Shown here one piece after another: positions 1 through 7,767 of a stretch of DNA of 22,192 bases. The notes under the pieces are model-generated. The model worked only from the letters and a program-made list of their open reading frames with translations, ran no database searches and had not been told where the DNA came from. The DNA comes from Bacteroidota bacterium. Lineage in GTDB: Bacteria > Bacteroidota > Bacteroidia > Flavobacteriales > Weeksellaceae. The stretch spans positions 1 through 22,192 of the forward strand of contig JAEZWE010000107.1 of assembly GCA_023420435.1 (NCBI GenBank), written 5' to 3'. How positions within the stretch are numbered: the first letter of the stretch is position 1; every line of letters begins with the position of its first letter. Position numbers and translations under genes: made by a program.

Positions 1-1212
1 AATTTCACTTTTCAAAGAACGGTTTCTATAATATTCATGCTCCTGAATTTGTGGAAAATAAACACCGGAAACCTCACCATAATGTTTTCCAAAATATTGA
101 TTACCTACTGCTCCAAAATTCAGTTCCAAATTTTCAAATTTTCCGTAAAGGGTAGAAACAATCCCGTAAAAATCGTTATCCAACCATTTTTTTCTTATAA
201 AATCGGAATATTCTTCCAATCCTTGATTGGGCAAATTATATCTCAAAAAAGGATCTCCCTGTTTGTAATTTTCGTAATACCCTTTTCCTTTCGTATAATG
301 AAGGGTGGTTTCCAAATTCCATTCTTTGCTTAATCCCTGATTCCAAAGTACTTGGAAGTGATTTTGTCTGTAATTATCGGTTTCGTTGTCATAAAATCCT
401 ACAATATTTTCCCAATTTGCATCGTAAATTGCTCCGGAATAATTGAACTTTGGATTGATTTCCCAGGTTGCTTTATCAATACCATTCCAGGCTTGGTAGG
501 TTTTTTCTTTTCCTCCAAAAGCCATTAATCGAAGTTGGGTTTTGTTTTCCTCAAAAAGTGCGGTAAAATTGTAGGAATCTAAATTGGAAGAAGCGCGGTC
601 AATATAGCCATCAGAATGAATTTTGGTATAACGTCCCATCAAACTCAAACGATTTTTCCAAAATTTTCCGCTCCCTATTTCTGCAGAATATTTATAGGTA
701 TTAAAAGAACCATAACTATTATCCGATTTTAAGTAAAAATGATCTTCAGGATTTTTAGAAATTACATTAACACTTGCTCCAAAAGCAGAAATTCCGTTCG
801 TTGAAGTACCAACTCCTCGTTGAATAACAATTTGCGACGCAGAGCTTGTTAAATCCGGAACATCCACAAAAAAAGTTCCTTGCGATTCTGCATCGTTGTA
901 AGGAACACCGTTCATCATGACATTAATGGAAGTTCCACCAACACCACGAATCCTAAATCCGGTATAACCTACTCCGTTTCCTGCATCGGAAGTGGAAATT
1001 ACCGAAGTTTGATTTTTCAGTAAAATCGGTAAATCCTGACCCAGATTTTTCTGATCCAGATCTCTTTCGATGTTAATAATTTCTTTGGCAACCGGAAGTC
1101 TTTGAATTAATTTTACTTCCTGAATTTGAGATTCTTTTATCGAATCTTTTTGAATTTGTGCATAAAACACCGCTGGACTTACGCAAAGTCCCAAAATAAA
1201 AAATCCTTTCAT
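1..1212 (-). CDS. TonB-dependent outer-membrane receptor, probably for thiamine or a precursor (partial, C-terminus off the window)
   Basis: Translating the minus strand from the ATG at 1212 gives an uninterrupted frame of about 404 codons to the window edge. It starts MKGFFILGLCVSPAVFYAQ, a signal peptide ending in the AQ typical of this phylum. A plug domain follows at about residues 30-145, with the segments GVGYTGFRIRGVG, VMMNGVPYNDAE and VIQRGVGTSTNG, and then alternating aromatic-rich beta-barrel strands. The plug and barrel order is that of TonB-dependent receptors, which take up large or scarce substrates using energy from TonB-ExbBD. No N-terminal carboxypeptidase-like domain is seen. 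A TPP riboswitch lies upstream in the same direction, so the cargo is inferred to be thiamine, a thiamine phosphate or a precursor. Riboswitch-controlled thiamine receptors are known in Bacteroidota. The barrel end and any downstream transporter genes are outside the window. The receptor call is firm; the substrate is an inference from the riboswitch. Confidence 0.9.
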   Translation of the reverse strand, partial: MKGFFILGLCVSPAVFYAQIQKDSIKESQIQEVKLIQRLPVAKEIINIERDLDQKNLGQDLPILLKNQTSVISTSDAGNGVGYTGFRIRGVGGTSINVMMNGVPYNDAESQGTFFVDVPDLTSSASQIVIQRGVGTSTNGISAFGASVNVISKNPEDHFYLKSDNSYGSFNTYKYSAEIGSGKFWKNRLSLMGRYTKIHSDGYIDRASSNLDSYNFTALFEENKTQLRLMAFGGKEKTYQAWNGIDKATWEINPKFNYSGAIYDANWENIVGFYDNETDNYRQNHFQVLWNQGLSKEWNLETTLHYTKGKGYYENYKQGDPFLRYNLPNQGLEEYSDFIRKKWLDNDFYGIVSTLYGKFENLELNFGAVGNQYFGKHYGEVSGVYFPQIQEHEYYRNRSLKSEI

Positions 1213-1253
1213 TCTTTTAATTTTTATGATTAATTGAATAAAAGAGGCAGATT

Positions 1254-1318
1254 CTAATGTGATAATATGGTGATTTTCAAATGTGGTGATGTTGTGAAAA
1301 TAAAAACCAACACATTAG
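1254..1318 (-). other. Inverted repeat in the leader between riboswitch and receptor start (possible expression platform)
   Basis: CTAATGTG at 1254-1261 and CACATTAG at 1311-1318 are perfect complements 49 bases apart. In the transcript, the 1311-1318 arm overlaps a competing short stem in which GUGUUG can pair with CAACAU, leaving a U-rich loop. Two mutually exclusive pairings in the roughly 130-base leader would suit a switching platform. The stems are AU-rich and no classic terminator with a terminal U-run is visible, so the role is uncertain. Confidence 0.35.
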
Positions 1319-1340
1319 CGCATTAACTCATCATCAAATT

Positions 1341-1420
1341 ATCTTTCCCTAAACAGCATTACCTGTTCCAGGTTCATTGGGTATCATCTCAGCCACAAAA
1401 CAGTTGCAGCACCCCTTAAA
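1341..1420 (-). promoter_or_regulatory. TPP (thiamine pyrophosphate) riboswitch aptamer
   Basis: The minus-strand RNA carries the hallmarks of the THI-box in order: GGGGUGC, then GGCUGAGAUGAUACCC, GAACCUG and finally UUUAGGGA. The helices can be drawn. P2 pairs GGGU with ACCC. P3 pairs GCUGCAA with UUGUGGC. P4 pairs CCU with AGG. P5 is AACAG-GUAAUG-CUGUU. A P1 closing stem of AAAUU with AAUUU extends slightly beyond the limits given. The aptamer lies about 130 bases upstream of the receptor ATG at 1212, in the same direction, so thiamine pyrophosphate should lower expression of that receptor. Recognition rests on conserved motifs read by eye. Confidence 0.95.
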
Positions 1421-1430
1421 TTTCTGAGCG

Positions 1431-1438
1431 CAAAATTA
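1431..1438 (-). promoter_or_regulatory. Candidate -7 element for the TPP-riboswitch transcript
   Basis: TAATTTTG on the minus strand matches the TAnnTTTG -7 consensus of the Bacteroidota primary sigma factor. It lies just upstream of the aptamer, putting the expected transcript start near 1425. No TTG -33 element is seen at the usual 17-23 base spacing, and the site lies only 13 bases past the stop of the gene at 1451-2158. Confidence 0.5.
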
Positions 1439-1450
1439 TAAAAATATTAT

Positions 1451-2158
1451 TTAATAATGGTTGTTTTTAACATCTACGTAAAAATAATTTTTCCCGTCTT
1501 TGGTAACTTCAAAAAGTCCGGCCAATTTCCAACTGAAATTTCTCTTGATATCTGAATAGATAATGGGAACAATAACATTGTTATTTTTATCTACAACACC
1601 GAATAAATCGTTTTTTACCACAATAATCATAGGATTTTCCAAATCGTCACCTTCCATGATATGCACCAACTGATATTGTGGTAAAATTTGAATGCTGTTT
1701 TTGTAATGATTTTCAGAATTTTTGATTCCAAAAACCCCATTTTCAGAAAAACCATAATATTTTTGTTTCACAAAAGCATGGGTACATTTTCCCAAATCGG
1801 CTTTTTTAACTTCGTAAACTGTTCTTCCGTTTTTATCAATTTTTACGTCTTTTCCATTTCTAATGGCAGAAGCATAATCTGCAGAACCAAACTTTTTAAC
1901 AGCTGCTTTTGGAGAATTTAGCAACGTACAATCTTCTGTAAAAAAACCAACATTCGTATATTTTGGCGGAATCATCATTTTTGAATTCTGATTGATAAAA
2001 CCATACAATCCTTTAGATTTTTTAGGAATTAAATCAGCAATAACCTTACTCTTGTTTGATGTCGCATTGGAAATAATAACAGAAAGGTTCTCTTCCGCAC
2101 TGTTCTGCGAAAAAAAACATAAAGGAATAAAACAAAAAAATAAATAATAAAATTTCAT
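1451..2158 (-). CDS. Secreted WG-repeat-like protein, copy A of a tandem pair
   Basis: This 235-residue protein begins with a short signal peptide (MKFYYLFFCFIPLCFFSQ, no lipobox cysteine), so it is probably exported to the periplasm or cell surface. WG-repeat-like segments (glycine-aromatic core, then NxxxK/N, then hydrophobic-P-x-Y) are seen at about residues 51-72 (GLYGFINQNSKMMIPPKY) and near the C-terminus (LFGVVDKNNNVIVPIIYSDI), with a degenerate one around NGVFGI. It is a paralogue of the gene directly upstream. Shared blocks include VGFFTEDC, EGDDL-NPMII and NFSWKLA-LFEVTKDG. WG-repeat proteins are common in Bacteroidota but mostly lack a defined biochemical role, and I assign none. 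It ends 238 bases before the receptor gene and has its own candidate -7 element in the 39-base gap upstream. Confidence 0.85.
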   Translation of the reverse strand: MKFYYLFFCFIPLCFFSQNSAEENLSVIISNATSNKSKVIADLIPKKSKGLYGFINQNSKMMIPPKYTNVGFFTEDCTLLNSPKAAVKKFGSADYASAIRNGKDVKIDKNGRTVYEVKKADLGKCTHAFVKQKYYGFSENGVFGIKNSENHYKNSIQILPQYQLVHIMEGDDLENPMIIVVKNDLFGVVDKNNNVIVPIIYSDIKRNFSWKLAGLFEVTKDGKNYFYVDVKNNHY

Positions 2159-2175
2159 GCGAAGCTTAAACTTTA

Positions 2176-2183
2176 CAAATTTA
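2176..2183 (-). promoter_or_regulatory. Candidate -7 element for copy A of the WG pair
   Basis: TAAATTTG on the minus strand fits TAnnTTTG and lies in the 39-base gap between the two paralogues, 17 bases before the ATG at 2158. No -33 TTG is visible at normal spacing. It suggests copy A can be transcribed independently of copy B. Confidence 0.35.
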
Positions 2184-2197
2184 TGAAATTCAAATTT

Positions 2198-2941
2198 TTA
2201 GTAAGCTCTGTTCTGGTTATCAATAAAATAATAATTTTCACCATCTTTTGTCACTTCGAAAAGCCGGGCTAACTTCCAACTGAAATTAGGTTTAATATCT
2301 TCATATTTAAAAGGTACAATAATCCTGTTATGAATATCAATAATTCCAAATTTATCATTGTATGAAGCGATAATCATAGGATTTCTTAAATCATCTCCTT
2401 CCAAAATATGAACGTATTGATACTGCGGATATATTTGATAATGCCTGTAATCTTCAGGGTTTTCAAATTTTGCATCTTCAATTATTCCGTAAAATCCACT
2501 TTTCATGTACCCATGAAAAAGCTGTTTTTTAAACCCATTTTCACATTTCCCTAAATCCGAATCTTTAAATTGATAAACTCTTTTACCACTTTTATCAATT
2601 CTAAAATCAATGCCATCAACTCGTACAGAAGCATAATCTTCTGATCCAAATTTTCTTAGCTTAGAATTTGGAGAATTTAAAATATTACAATCTTCTGTAA
2701 AAAAGCCAACATTTGAATAAATCGGTTCAATTAAAACTTTCCCTTTTTGATTTTTGTACCCGAATTTACCATCTATTTTAAAAGGAATTAGAGCAGCAAC
2801 AGAATCATTAATTTTTATATAATCAGAATCATTAAACTTCTTAATAACCTTTGCTGAATTCTTCTTAGTAACATTTTTTTTCTTTTGTGATAAAACCACC
2901 CCTGAAAACAAAAAGAAAATTAATAAAAAAACATACCTCAT
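2198..2941 (-). CDS. Secreted WG-repeat-like protein, copy B of a tandem pair
   Basis: This 247-residue protein has an N-terminal signal peptide (MRYVFLLIFFLFSGVVLSQ), then a lysine/asparagine-rich linker at about residues 20-50. WG-repeat-like segments follow: GKFGYKNQKGKVLIEPIY at about residues 58-75, a degenerate FYGI segment in the middle, and KFGIIDIHNRIIVPFKYEDI near the end. It aligns with copy A over most of its length after the linker, including conserved cysteines in TEDC and DLGKC. No lipobox is present, so it is probably soluble and exported. It lies 191 bases from the divergent aconitase gene. Function is unknown. The pair looks like a local duplication, since the two copies are adjacent, co-oriented and differ mainly near the N-terminus. 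Confidence 0.85.
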   Translation of the reverse strand: MRYVFLLIFFLFSGVVLSQKKKNVTKKNSAKVIKKFNDSDYIKINDSVAALIPFKIDGKFGYKNQKGKVLIEPIYSNVGFFTEDCNILNSPNSKLRKFGSEDYASVRVDGIDFRIDKSGKRVYQFKDSDLGKCENGFKKQLFHGYMKSGFYGIIEDAKFENPEDYRHYQIYPQYQYVHILEGDDLRNPMIIASYNDKFGIIDIHNRIIVPFKYEDIKPNFSWKLARLFEVTKDGENYYFIDNQNRAY

Positions 2942-3083
2942 AATGGCCTTTTTTACAAAATTTTTGCCAAATAAATTAAAAGAACTGAATAAAACTAAAA
3001 TTTATTGTTCAAAACATAGATAATTTTGATGCTATTTATATTTATTCTAAATGAAATCTCCACGATAAAACTGTAGAATTTTG

Positions 3084-3091
3084 TAATTTTG
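3084..3091 (+). promoter_or_regulatory. Candidate -7 element for aconitase
   Basis: TAATTTTG fits TAnnTTTG and lies 41 bases before the aconitase ATG. A second TAATTTTG occurs at 3021-3028. Neither has a TTG at 17-23 bases upstream, so the choice between them is open. The 191-base gap between the WG copy B and aconitase is otherwise AT-rich with no other recognisable element. Confidence 0.4.
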
Positions 3092-3132
3092 GCAAACTTT
3101 ATTCAAAAAGATAATTAAAAAAAATTCAAGAT

Positions 3133-5406
3133 ATGATTTTTGACCTTGATATGATTAAAAAAGTGTACGAACGCTATCCGGAACGTATTGCAAAAGCAAG
3201 AGAAGTTGTCGGAAAGCCTTTGACACTGTCAGAAAAAATTCTTTACGCTCACCTTTGGGAAGGTAATGCAACCGCAGCTTACGAAAGAGGAAATTCTTAT
3301 GTCGATTTCGCTCCGGACAGAGTGGCGATGCAGGATGCAACAGCTCAAATGGCGCTTTTGCAGTTTATGCAGGCCGGAAAAAAGAAAGTTGCTGTTCCTT
3401 CAACAGCTCACGCAGATCACTTGATTCAGGCGAGAGTGGGCGCAGAAGCGGATTTGCAGGAAGGTATAAACAAAAATTCTGAAGTTTTTAATTTCTTGAG
3501 TTCTGTTTGCGATAAATACGGAATTGGTTTCTGGAAACCGGGTGCCGGAATTATTCACCAGGTTGTTTTGGAAAACTATGCTTTTCCAGGAGGAATGATG
3601 ATTGGAACCGACTCTCACACTGTAAATGCAGGAGGTTTAGGAATGGTTGCCATCGGTGTTGGTGGCGCAGATGCTGTAGATGTTATGGCAGGAATGGCTT
3701 GGGAATTGAAAATGCCGAAATTAATTGGGGTAAAATTAACCGGAAAAATGTCAGGCTGGACTTCCGCAAAAGACGTTATCCTAAAAGTTGCCGGAATTTT
3801 GACCGTAAAAGGAGGTACTGGTTGCATCGTTGAGTATTTCGGTGAAGGTGCAGAATCGCTTTCTGCAACAGGAAAAGGAACAATTTGTAACATGGGCGCT
3901 GAAATTGGAGCAACAACTTCTACTTTCGGTTACGACGATTCCATGAGAAGATATTTGGCTTCCACAGGAAGACAGGATGTTGTAGATGCTGCTGATAAAA
4001 TTGCTGAACATTTAACAGGAGACGCTGAAGTTTATGCGAATCCTGAACAATATTTTGATCAAGTGATTGAAATTAATTTATCTGAATTAACTCCACATTT
4101 GAATGGTCCTTTCACTCCGGATTTGGCAACTCCTGTTGCGGAATTTAGAGCAAAAGCAGAAGCAAATGGATGGCCAATTGAAGTAGAATGGGCGTTAATC
4201 GGTTCTTGTACTAATTCATCTTACGAAGATTTATCAAGAGCGGCTTCCATCGTTGAAGATGCGGTTGCAAAAGGCGTTAAACCAAAAGCAATTTTGGGAA
4301 TCAACCCAGGTTCTGAGCAAGTGAAATTTACAGCAGAAAGAGACGGTTTCCTGGATTCTTTCAGAAAATTTGAAAACGCAAGAATTTTCACCAACGCTTG
4401 TGGACCTTGTATCGGACAATGGGACAGAGAAGGTGCAGATAAAGGTGAGAAAAACTCAATTATTCACTCATTCAACAGAAACTTTGCAAAAAGAGCGGAT
4501 GGAAATCCAAATACGCACGCTTTTGTAGCATCACCGGAAATGGTTGCTGCTGTTGCGATTTCTGGAAGATTGGATTTCAACCCGATTACCGATACTTTAA
4601 CCAACGAAAGTGGTGAACAAATAAAATTAAACGAACCTAATGGTTTTGAACTTCCTGCAAAAGGCTTTGATGTTGGTGACAATGGTTATCAAGCGCCATC
4701 AGAAGACGGTTCCGGAGTTCAGGTGATTGTTTCTCCAACTTCTGACAGACTTCAGTTGCTTGAACCTTTCCAACCTTGGGACGGAAAAAATATTGAAGGT
4801 GCAAAAGTTTTAATTAAAGCATTCGGAAAATGTACTACCGATCATATATCTATGGCAGGTCCATGGTTGAAATACAGAGGTCACCTTGATAATATTTCTA
4901 ATAATATGTTGATTGGCGCTGTAAATGCTTACAACATGGAAACCAATAAGGTTAAAAATCAATTAACTGGTGAATATGGCGAAGTTCCTGCAGTAGCAAG
5001 AGCGTACAAAGCCGCCGGAGTTCCTTCGATTGTGGTAGGTGACGAAAATTATGGTGAAGGTTCTTCAAGAGAGCATGCTGCAATGGAACCACGACATTTG
5101 GGAGTGAAGGCCGTTTTGGTAAAATCTTTCGCACGTATCCACGAAACAAATTTGAAAAAACAAGGAATGCTTGGTTTAACATTTGCGAACAAAGCAGATT
5201 ACGATAAAATTCAAGAAGATGATGTAGTGAATTTCCTGGATTTAGATCAGTTCGCTCCAGGAAAACCATTGACTTTGGAATTTGTTCATGCTGACGGAAG
5301 CAAAGATGTTATATTAACGAACCACACATACAACGATCAGCAAATTGGTTGGTTTAAAGCAGGTTCTGCTTTGAATCTGATTGCAGAAGAAGCAAAAAAT
5401 TCTTAA
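3133..5406 (+). CDS. acn: Aconitate hydratase (mitochondrial-like type)
   Basis: This 757-residue enzyme converts citrate to isocitrate through cis-aconitate in the cytoplasmic TCA cycle, using a [4Fe-4S] cluster. The three cluster cysteines are visible: C359 in GSCTNS, and C423 and C426 in NACGPCIGQW. Other signatures are GTDSHT near residue 160 and GEGSSREHAA, in which S644 corresponds to the catalytic serine. The N-terminal aconitase domain precedes the C-terminal swivel domain (from about residue 550, IKAFGKCTTDHIS). Length and the start (MIFDLDMIKKVYERYPERI) resemble mitochondrial aconitase rather than the longer AcnA or the differently ordered AcnB. The ATG at 3133 follows an A-rich leader without a Shine-Dalgarno sequence; M7 is a less likely start. 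The gene stands alone between a divergent WG gene and a terminator. Confidence 0.97.
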   Translation: MIFDLDMIKKVYERYPERIAKAREVVGKPLTLSEKILYAHLWEGNATAAYERGNSYVDFAPDRVAMQDATAQMALLQFMQAGKKKVAVPSTAHADHLIQARVGAEADLQEGINKNSEVFNFLSSVCDKYGIGFWKPGAGIIHQVVLENYAFPGGMMIGTDSHTVNAGGLGMVAIGVGGADAVDVMAGMAWELKMPKLIGVKLTGKMSGWTSAKDVILKVAGILTVKGGTGCIVEYFGEGAESLSATGKGTICNMGAEIGATTSTFGYDDSMRRYLASTGRQDVVDAADKIAEHLTGDAEVYANPEQYFDQVIEINLSELTPHLNGPFTPDLATPVAEFRAKAEANGWPIEVEWALIGSCTNSSYEDLSRAASIVEDAVAKGVKPKAILGINPGSEQVKFTAERDGFLDSFRKFENARIFTNACGPCIGQWDREGADKGEKNSIIHSFNRNFAKRADGNPNTHAFVASPEMVAAVAISGRLDFNPITDTLTNESGEQIKLNEPNGFELPAKGFDVGDNGYQAPSEDGSGVQVIVSPTSDRLQLLEPFQPWDGKNIEGAKVLIKAFGKCTTDHISMAGPWLKYRGHLDNISNNMLIGAVNAYNMETNKVKNQLTGEYGEVPAVARAYKAAGVPSIVVGDENYGEGSSREHAAMEPRHLGVKAVLVKSFARIHETNLKKQGMLGLTFANKADYDKIQEDDVVNFLDLDQFAPGKPLTLEFVHADGSKDVILTNHTYNDQQIGWFKAGSALNLIAEEAKNS

Positions 5407-5428
5407 GAATTTTAAAAATCTAAATATT

Positions 5429-5457
5429 AAAACCGTTCAGAAATGAGCGGTTTTTTT
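5429..5457 (+). terminator. Rho-independent terminator after aconitase
   Basis: AACCGTTCA pairs with TGAGCGGTT (one G-U pair) around a GAAA tetraloop; flanking A-T pairs extend the stem to 11 base pairs. It runs into seven Ts, 22 bases after the aconitase stop. Confidence 0.93.
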
Positions 5458-5504
5458 ATTTGGGAATGTAACAAAAATCATATTTAACCTACTAAACAAT
5501 TGAT

Positions 5505-5512
5505 TAATTTTG
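5505..5512 (+). promoter_or_regulatory. Candidate -7 element for the beta-barrel protein gene
   Basis: TAATTTTG matches TAnnTTTG and lies 20 bases before the ATG at 5533, implying a leader of roughly 15 bases. No TTG -33 element is found at the expected spacing. Confidence 0.5.
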
Positions 5513-5532
5513 CACCCCGAAAAATTTAAAAC

Positions 5533-7707
5533 ATGAAGAGAAGTTTACTATTACTTTCTGTTGCGGCATCATTTTATTCTTATGCGCAAGAAAAACCAAA
5601 AACAGAAAGAGAAACTAAAATTGACGAAGTTACCATCACAAAAACAAAAAAAGCGGTAGAACAAAAAGCAGACAGAACTATTTTTGATTTTTCTGAACAA
5701 CCCCAACTCAACTCCGGTACTTTAATGGAAGGCGTAAAAAAATTGCCCGGACTTGTGGTAACCGATATTGCAGGAATGATGTATCAAGGGAAATTACTGG
5801 CCGTTTTTATGGATGGAAGACCTTTAAACATCACTTCCAACGAACTTACTTCATTTTTGGAAGGACTTCCTGCAAATTCTGTTGACCGAATTGAAATTAT
5901 CACACAACCCGGAGCAGAATTCCCGGCTACAGCAGGTGGTGCAATCTTGAATATCATTACATCAAAAACTGCAAAAAATTATTTAACCGCAACTTATTCC
6001 GGGAATTACAGTTTTTCTAATTATGAAAAATTGCGAAGCAGAACCAATAATTCTTTAAGCTTAAATGCAAAAAATAAATATTTTGGATGGCAGTTGAATG
6101 TTGGACAAAACTATCGTGAAAATATGATGCTGGGAGAAATCGATAACCTTTCCTCCACATTTTCTGATAATTTCAGAAGAGGATATTTTGCAAAAGCAGC
6201 TTTAACCTTTGATATTGGAATAGACCGCCTTTTGTTGAATTACGATATTTATCATAACAACAACGATGGAAATACATACAGTACAGGAAGTTTTTTTGGA
6301 ACACCTTATCAAAGTGATGATTATACCAGAACATTAAATCTTAGAAACGAAGCCGTTTTAACCTACCAAAAAAGATTTGATGACAAAAACAAAAAGTTAG
6401 ATTTCAAATACAGTTTCAGCAATTCCAAATCGGATTTCGAGCAAAATTCATTGTTTTCAACGCTTCCTAACAGTTTCAACAATTTGGAAAACAATACAGA
6501 TATGAATGTTCATACCGTAAAAGTAGATTATTCGCAGCCTGTAAAAATTTTGGATGATGGAAAAGTAAGTTTTGGTGGCCAGTTCGAATCATTAGCTTTT
6601 GATACCGAAAGTTTTGGAATTACCAACCTTGATTATGAAAGACAAAATGCTGCAACTTATGTTGAACTACAGGCAAAATTGAAAAAATTCGATTTTATTG
6701 TCGGAACAAGAGCCGAAAACTATGACATTTCGGGAATTACCAGAGATAATTCCACCGGAACTATTGTGGAAAAAAAATTATTGCCTTTCGAAAAATTCAA
6801 ACTTTTTCCTAATGCAAGTATTCAGTACAATTTTGTTCCGAGAATTTATTTTTCTTTGAATTATAACAAGAAAATTTCACTTCCAAGTATTTCTGCTTTG
6901 AATCCAAATAACGTGATTTATCAAAACGGAAATACCGTAAATTATGGAAATCCGAATATTCAACCCACTATTTATGACAACTACGAAGCAAAAATCTCGA
7001 TGTTCGATTATGCTTTTATTGGCTACGGTGTAAGTGCTGCAAAAAATCAGGTGACGCAAATTGTAACGCGAGAAAAAATTACCGATCCAAACTCTGGTTT
7101 ACAGAATGAATACATCCAAAACAGACAAGAAAATGTAGCGGAAATGCAAATTCAAAATTTCAACGTCGGACTCCCGATTCCGTTTATGATTTTCACAAAA
7201 CCTTTGAAAGAAATTATGCAGTTTAATTTCAATCCGGACAAAATTAATTTCTTATATGTTTATGCAGCTTATCAGAAGCATAATTTTTCCAATTTCGACA
7301 CCAAAGGTTTCTGGATGATGAATTTGATGTCGCAGATTATTTTACCAAAAGATATAAAACTTACCGCCAATTATTTTGTGATTCCGCCAAAAGGAAATTA
7401 CTATTATTTTGAAGCCATAAAACCGATTGGAAATAATTTGGATATTACACTTTCCAAAAAATTCATGAACGACCGTTTGAATGTTTCTGTTTTTGCGAAT
7501 GATGTTTTCAACGGTTCCAAAATGGCTTTCCGTTCCATTGCATCGCAACCAAACGTGGTTTTAAGTAATAAATACGACACCAGAAATTTCGGAATTTCCC
7601 TGAATTACAAAATCCCAACCAAAAACAAATTGGCCAAAGAAAATCCTAACCTACTAAATGAAGAAAAGAAAGAAGACAACGGCGGGTTGATGAATCAGGG
7701 CCAATAA
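5533..7707 (+). CDS. Outer-membrane beta-barrel family protein with TonB-receptor-like plug
   Basis: The 724-residue product starts with a signal peptide (MKRSLLLLSVAASFYSYAQ). A plug-like domain at about residues 30-145 includes LMEGVKKLPGLVV, VFMDGRPLNI, VDRIEIITQPGAEF and GGAILNIITS. The remainder is a long series of amphipathic strands with many aromatic residues and N/D-rich turns, as in the OMP_b-brl_3 / TonB-dependent receptor family. The last strand-like segment (NFGISLNYKIP) is followed by a polar tail of about 30 residues (LAKENPNLLNEEKKEDNGG), which is unusual because barrels often end with the final strand. Many relatives carry an N-terminal carboxypeptidase-regulatory-like domain; here the plug follows almost directly on the signal peptide. 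No substrate can be read from the sequence, and no SusD-like partner is adjacent. It appears monocistronic. Confidence 0.88.
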   Translation: MKRSLLLLSVAASFYSYAQEKPKTERETKIDEVTITKTKKAVEQKADRTIFDFSEQPQLNSGTLMEGVKKLPGLVVTDIAGMMYQGKLLAVFMDGRPLNITSNELTSFLEGLPANSVDRIEIITQPGAEFPATAGGAILNIITSKTAKNYLTATYSGNYSFSNYEKLRSRTNNSLSLNAKNKYFGWQLNVGQNYRENMMLGEIDNLSSTFSDNFRRGYFAKAALTFDIGIDRLLLNYDIYHNNNDGNTYSTGSFFGTPYQSDDYTRTLNLRNEAVLTYQKRFDDKNKKLDFKYSFSNSKSDFEQNSLFSTLPNSFNNLENNTDMNVHTVKVDYSQPVKILDDGKVSFGGQFESLAFDTESFGITNLDYERQNAATYVELQAKLKKFDFIVGTRAENYDISGITRDNSTGTIVEKKLLPFEKFKLFPNASIQYNFVPRIYFSLNYNKKISLPSISALNPNNVIYQNGNTVNYGNPNIQPTIYDNYEAKISMFDYAFIGYGVSAAKNQVTQIVTREKITDPNSGLQNEYIQNRQENVAEMQIQNFNVGLPIPFMIFTKPLKEIMQFNFNPDKINFLYVYAAYQKHNFSNFDTKGFWMMNLMSQIILPKDIKLTANYFVIPPKGNYYYFEAIKPIGNNLDITLSKKFMNDRLNVSVFANDVFNGSKMAFRSIASQPNVVLSNKYDTRNFGISLNYKIPTKNKLAKENPNLLNEEKKEDNGGLMNQGQ

Positions 7708-7735
7708 CTTTTAATTTCAAATTTTTAATATAATT

Positions 7736-7767
7736 AAAAAAAGTTGGAAAAATTTTCCAACTTTTTT
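7736..7767. terminator. Bidirectional terminator between convergent genes
   Basis: AAAAAAGTTGG and CCAACTTTTTT form a strong inverted repeat with an A/T-rich loop. The stem ends in Ts on either strand, so it can terminate both the plus-strand barrel gene and the minus-strand pseudouridine synthase. It overlaps the stop codon of the latter (7766-7768). Confidence 0.88.

Noticed and set aside
37..333. Plus-strand open frame of 98 codons
   Set aside because: It lies wholly opposite the TonB-dependent receptor frame and has no family features; a shadow.
1441..1458. AT-only hairpin at the end of the gene at 1451-2158 as a terminator
   Set aside because: ATTATT/AATAAT pairs only A-T with a one-base spacer; too weak to claim.
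3155..5269. Several minus-strand open frames across aconitase
   Set aside because: All are antisense to a complete, motif-verified aconitase gene and show no protein-like features of their own.
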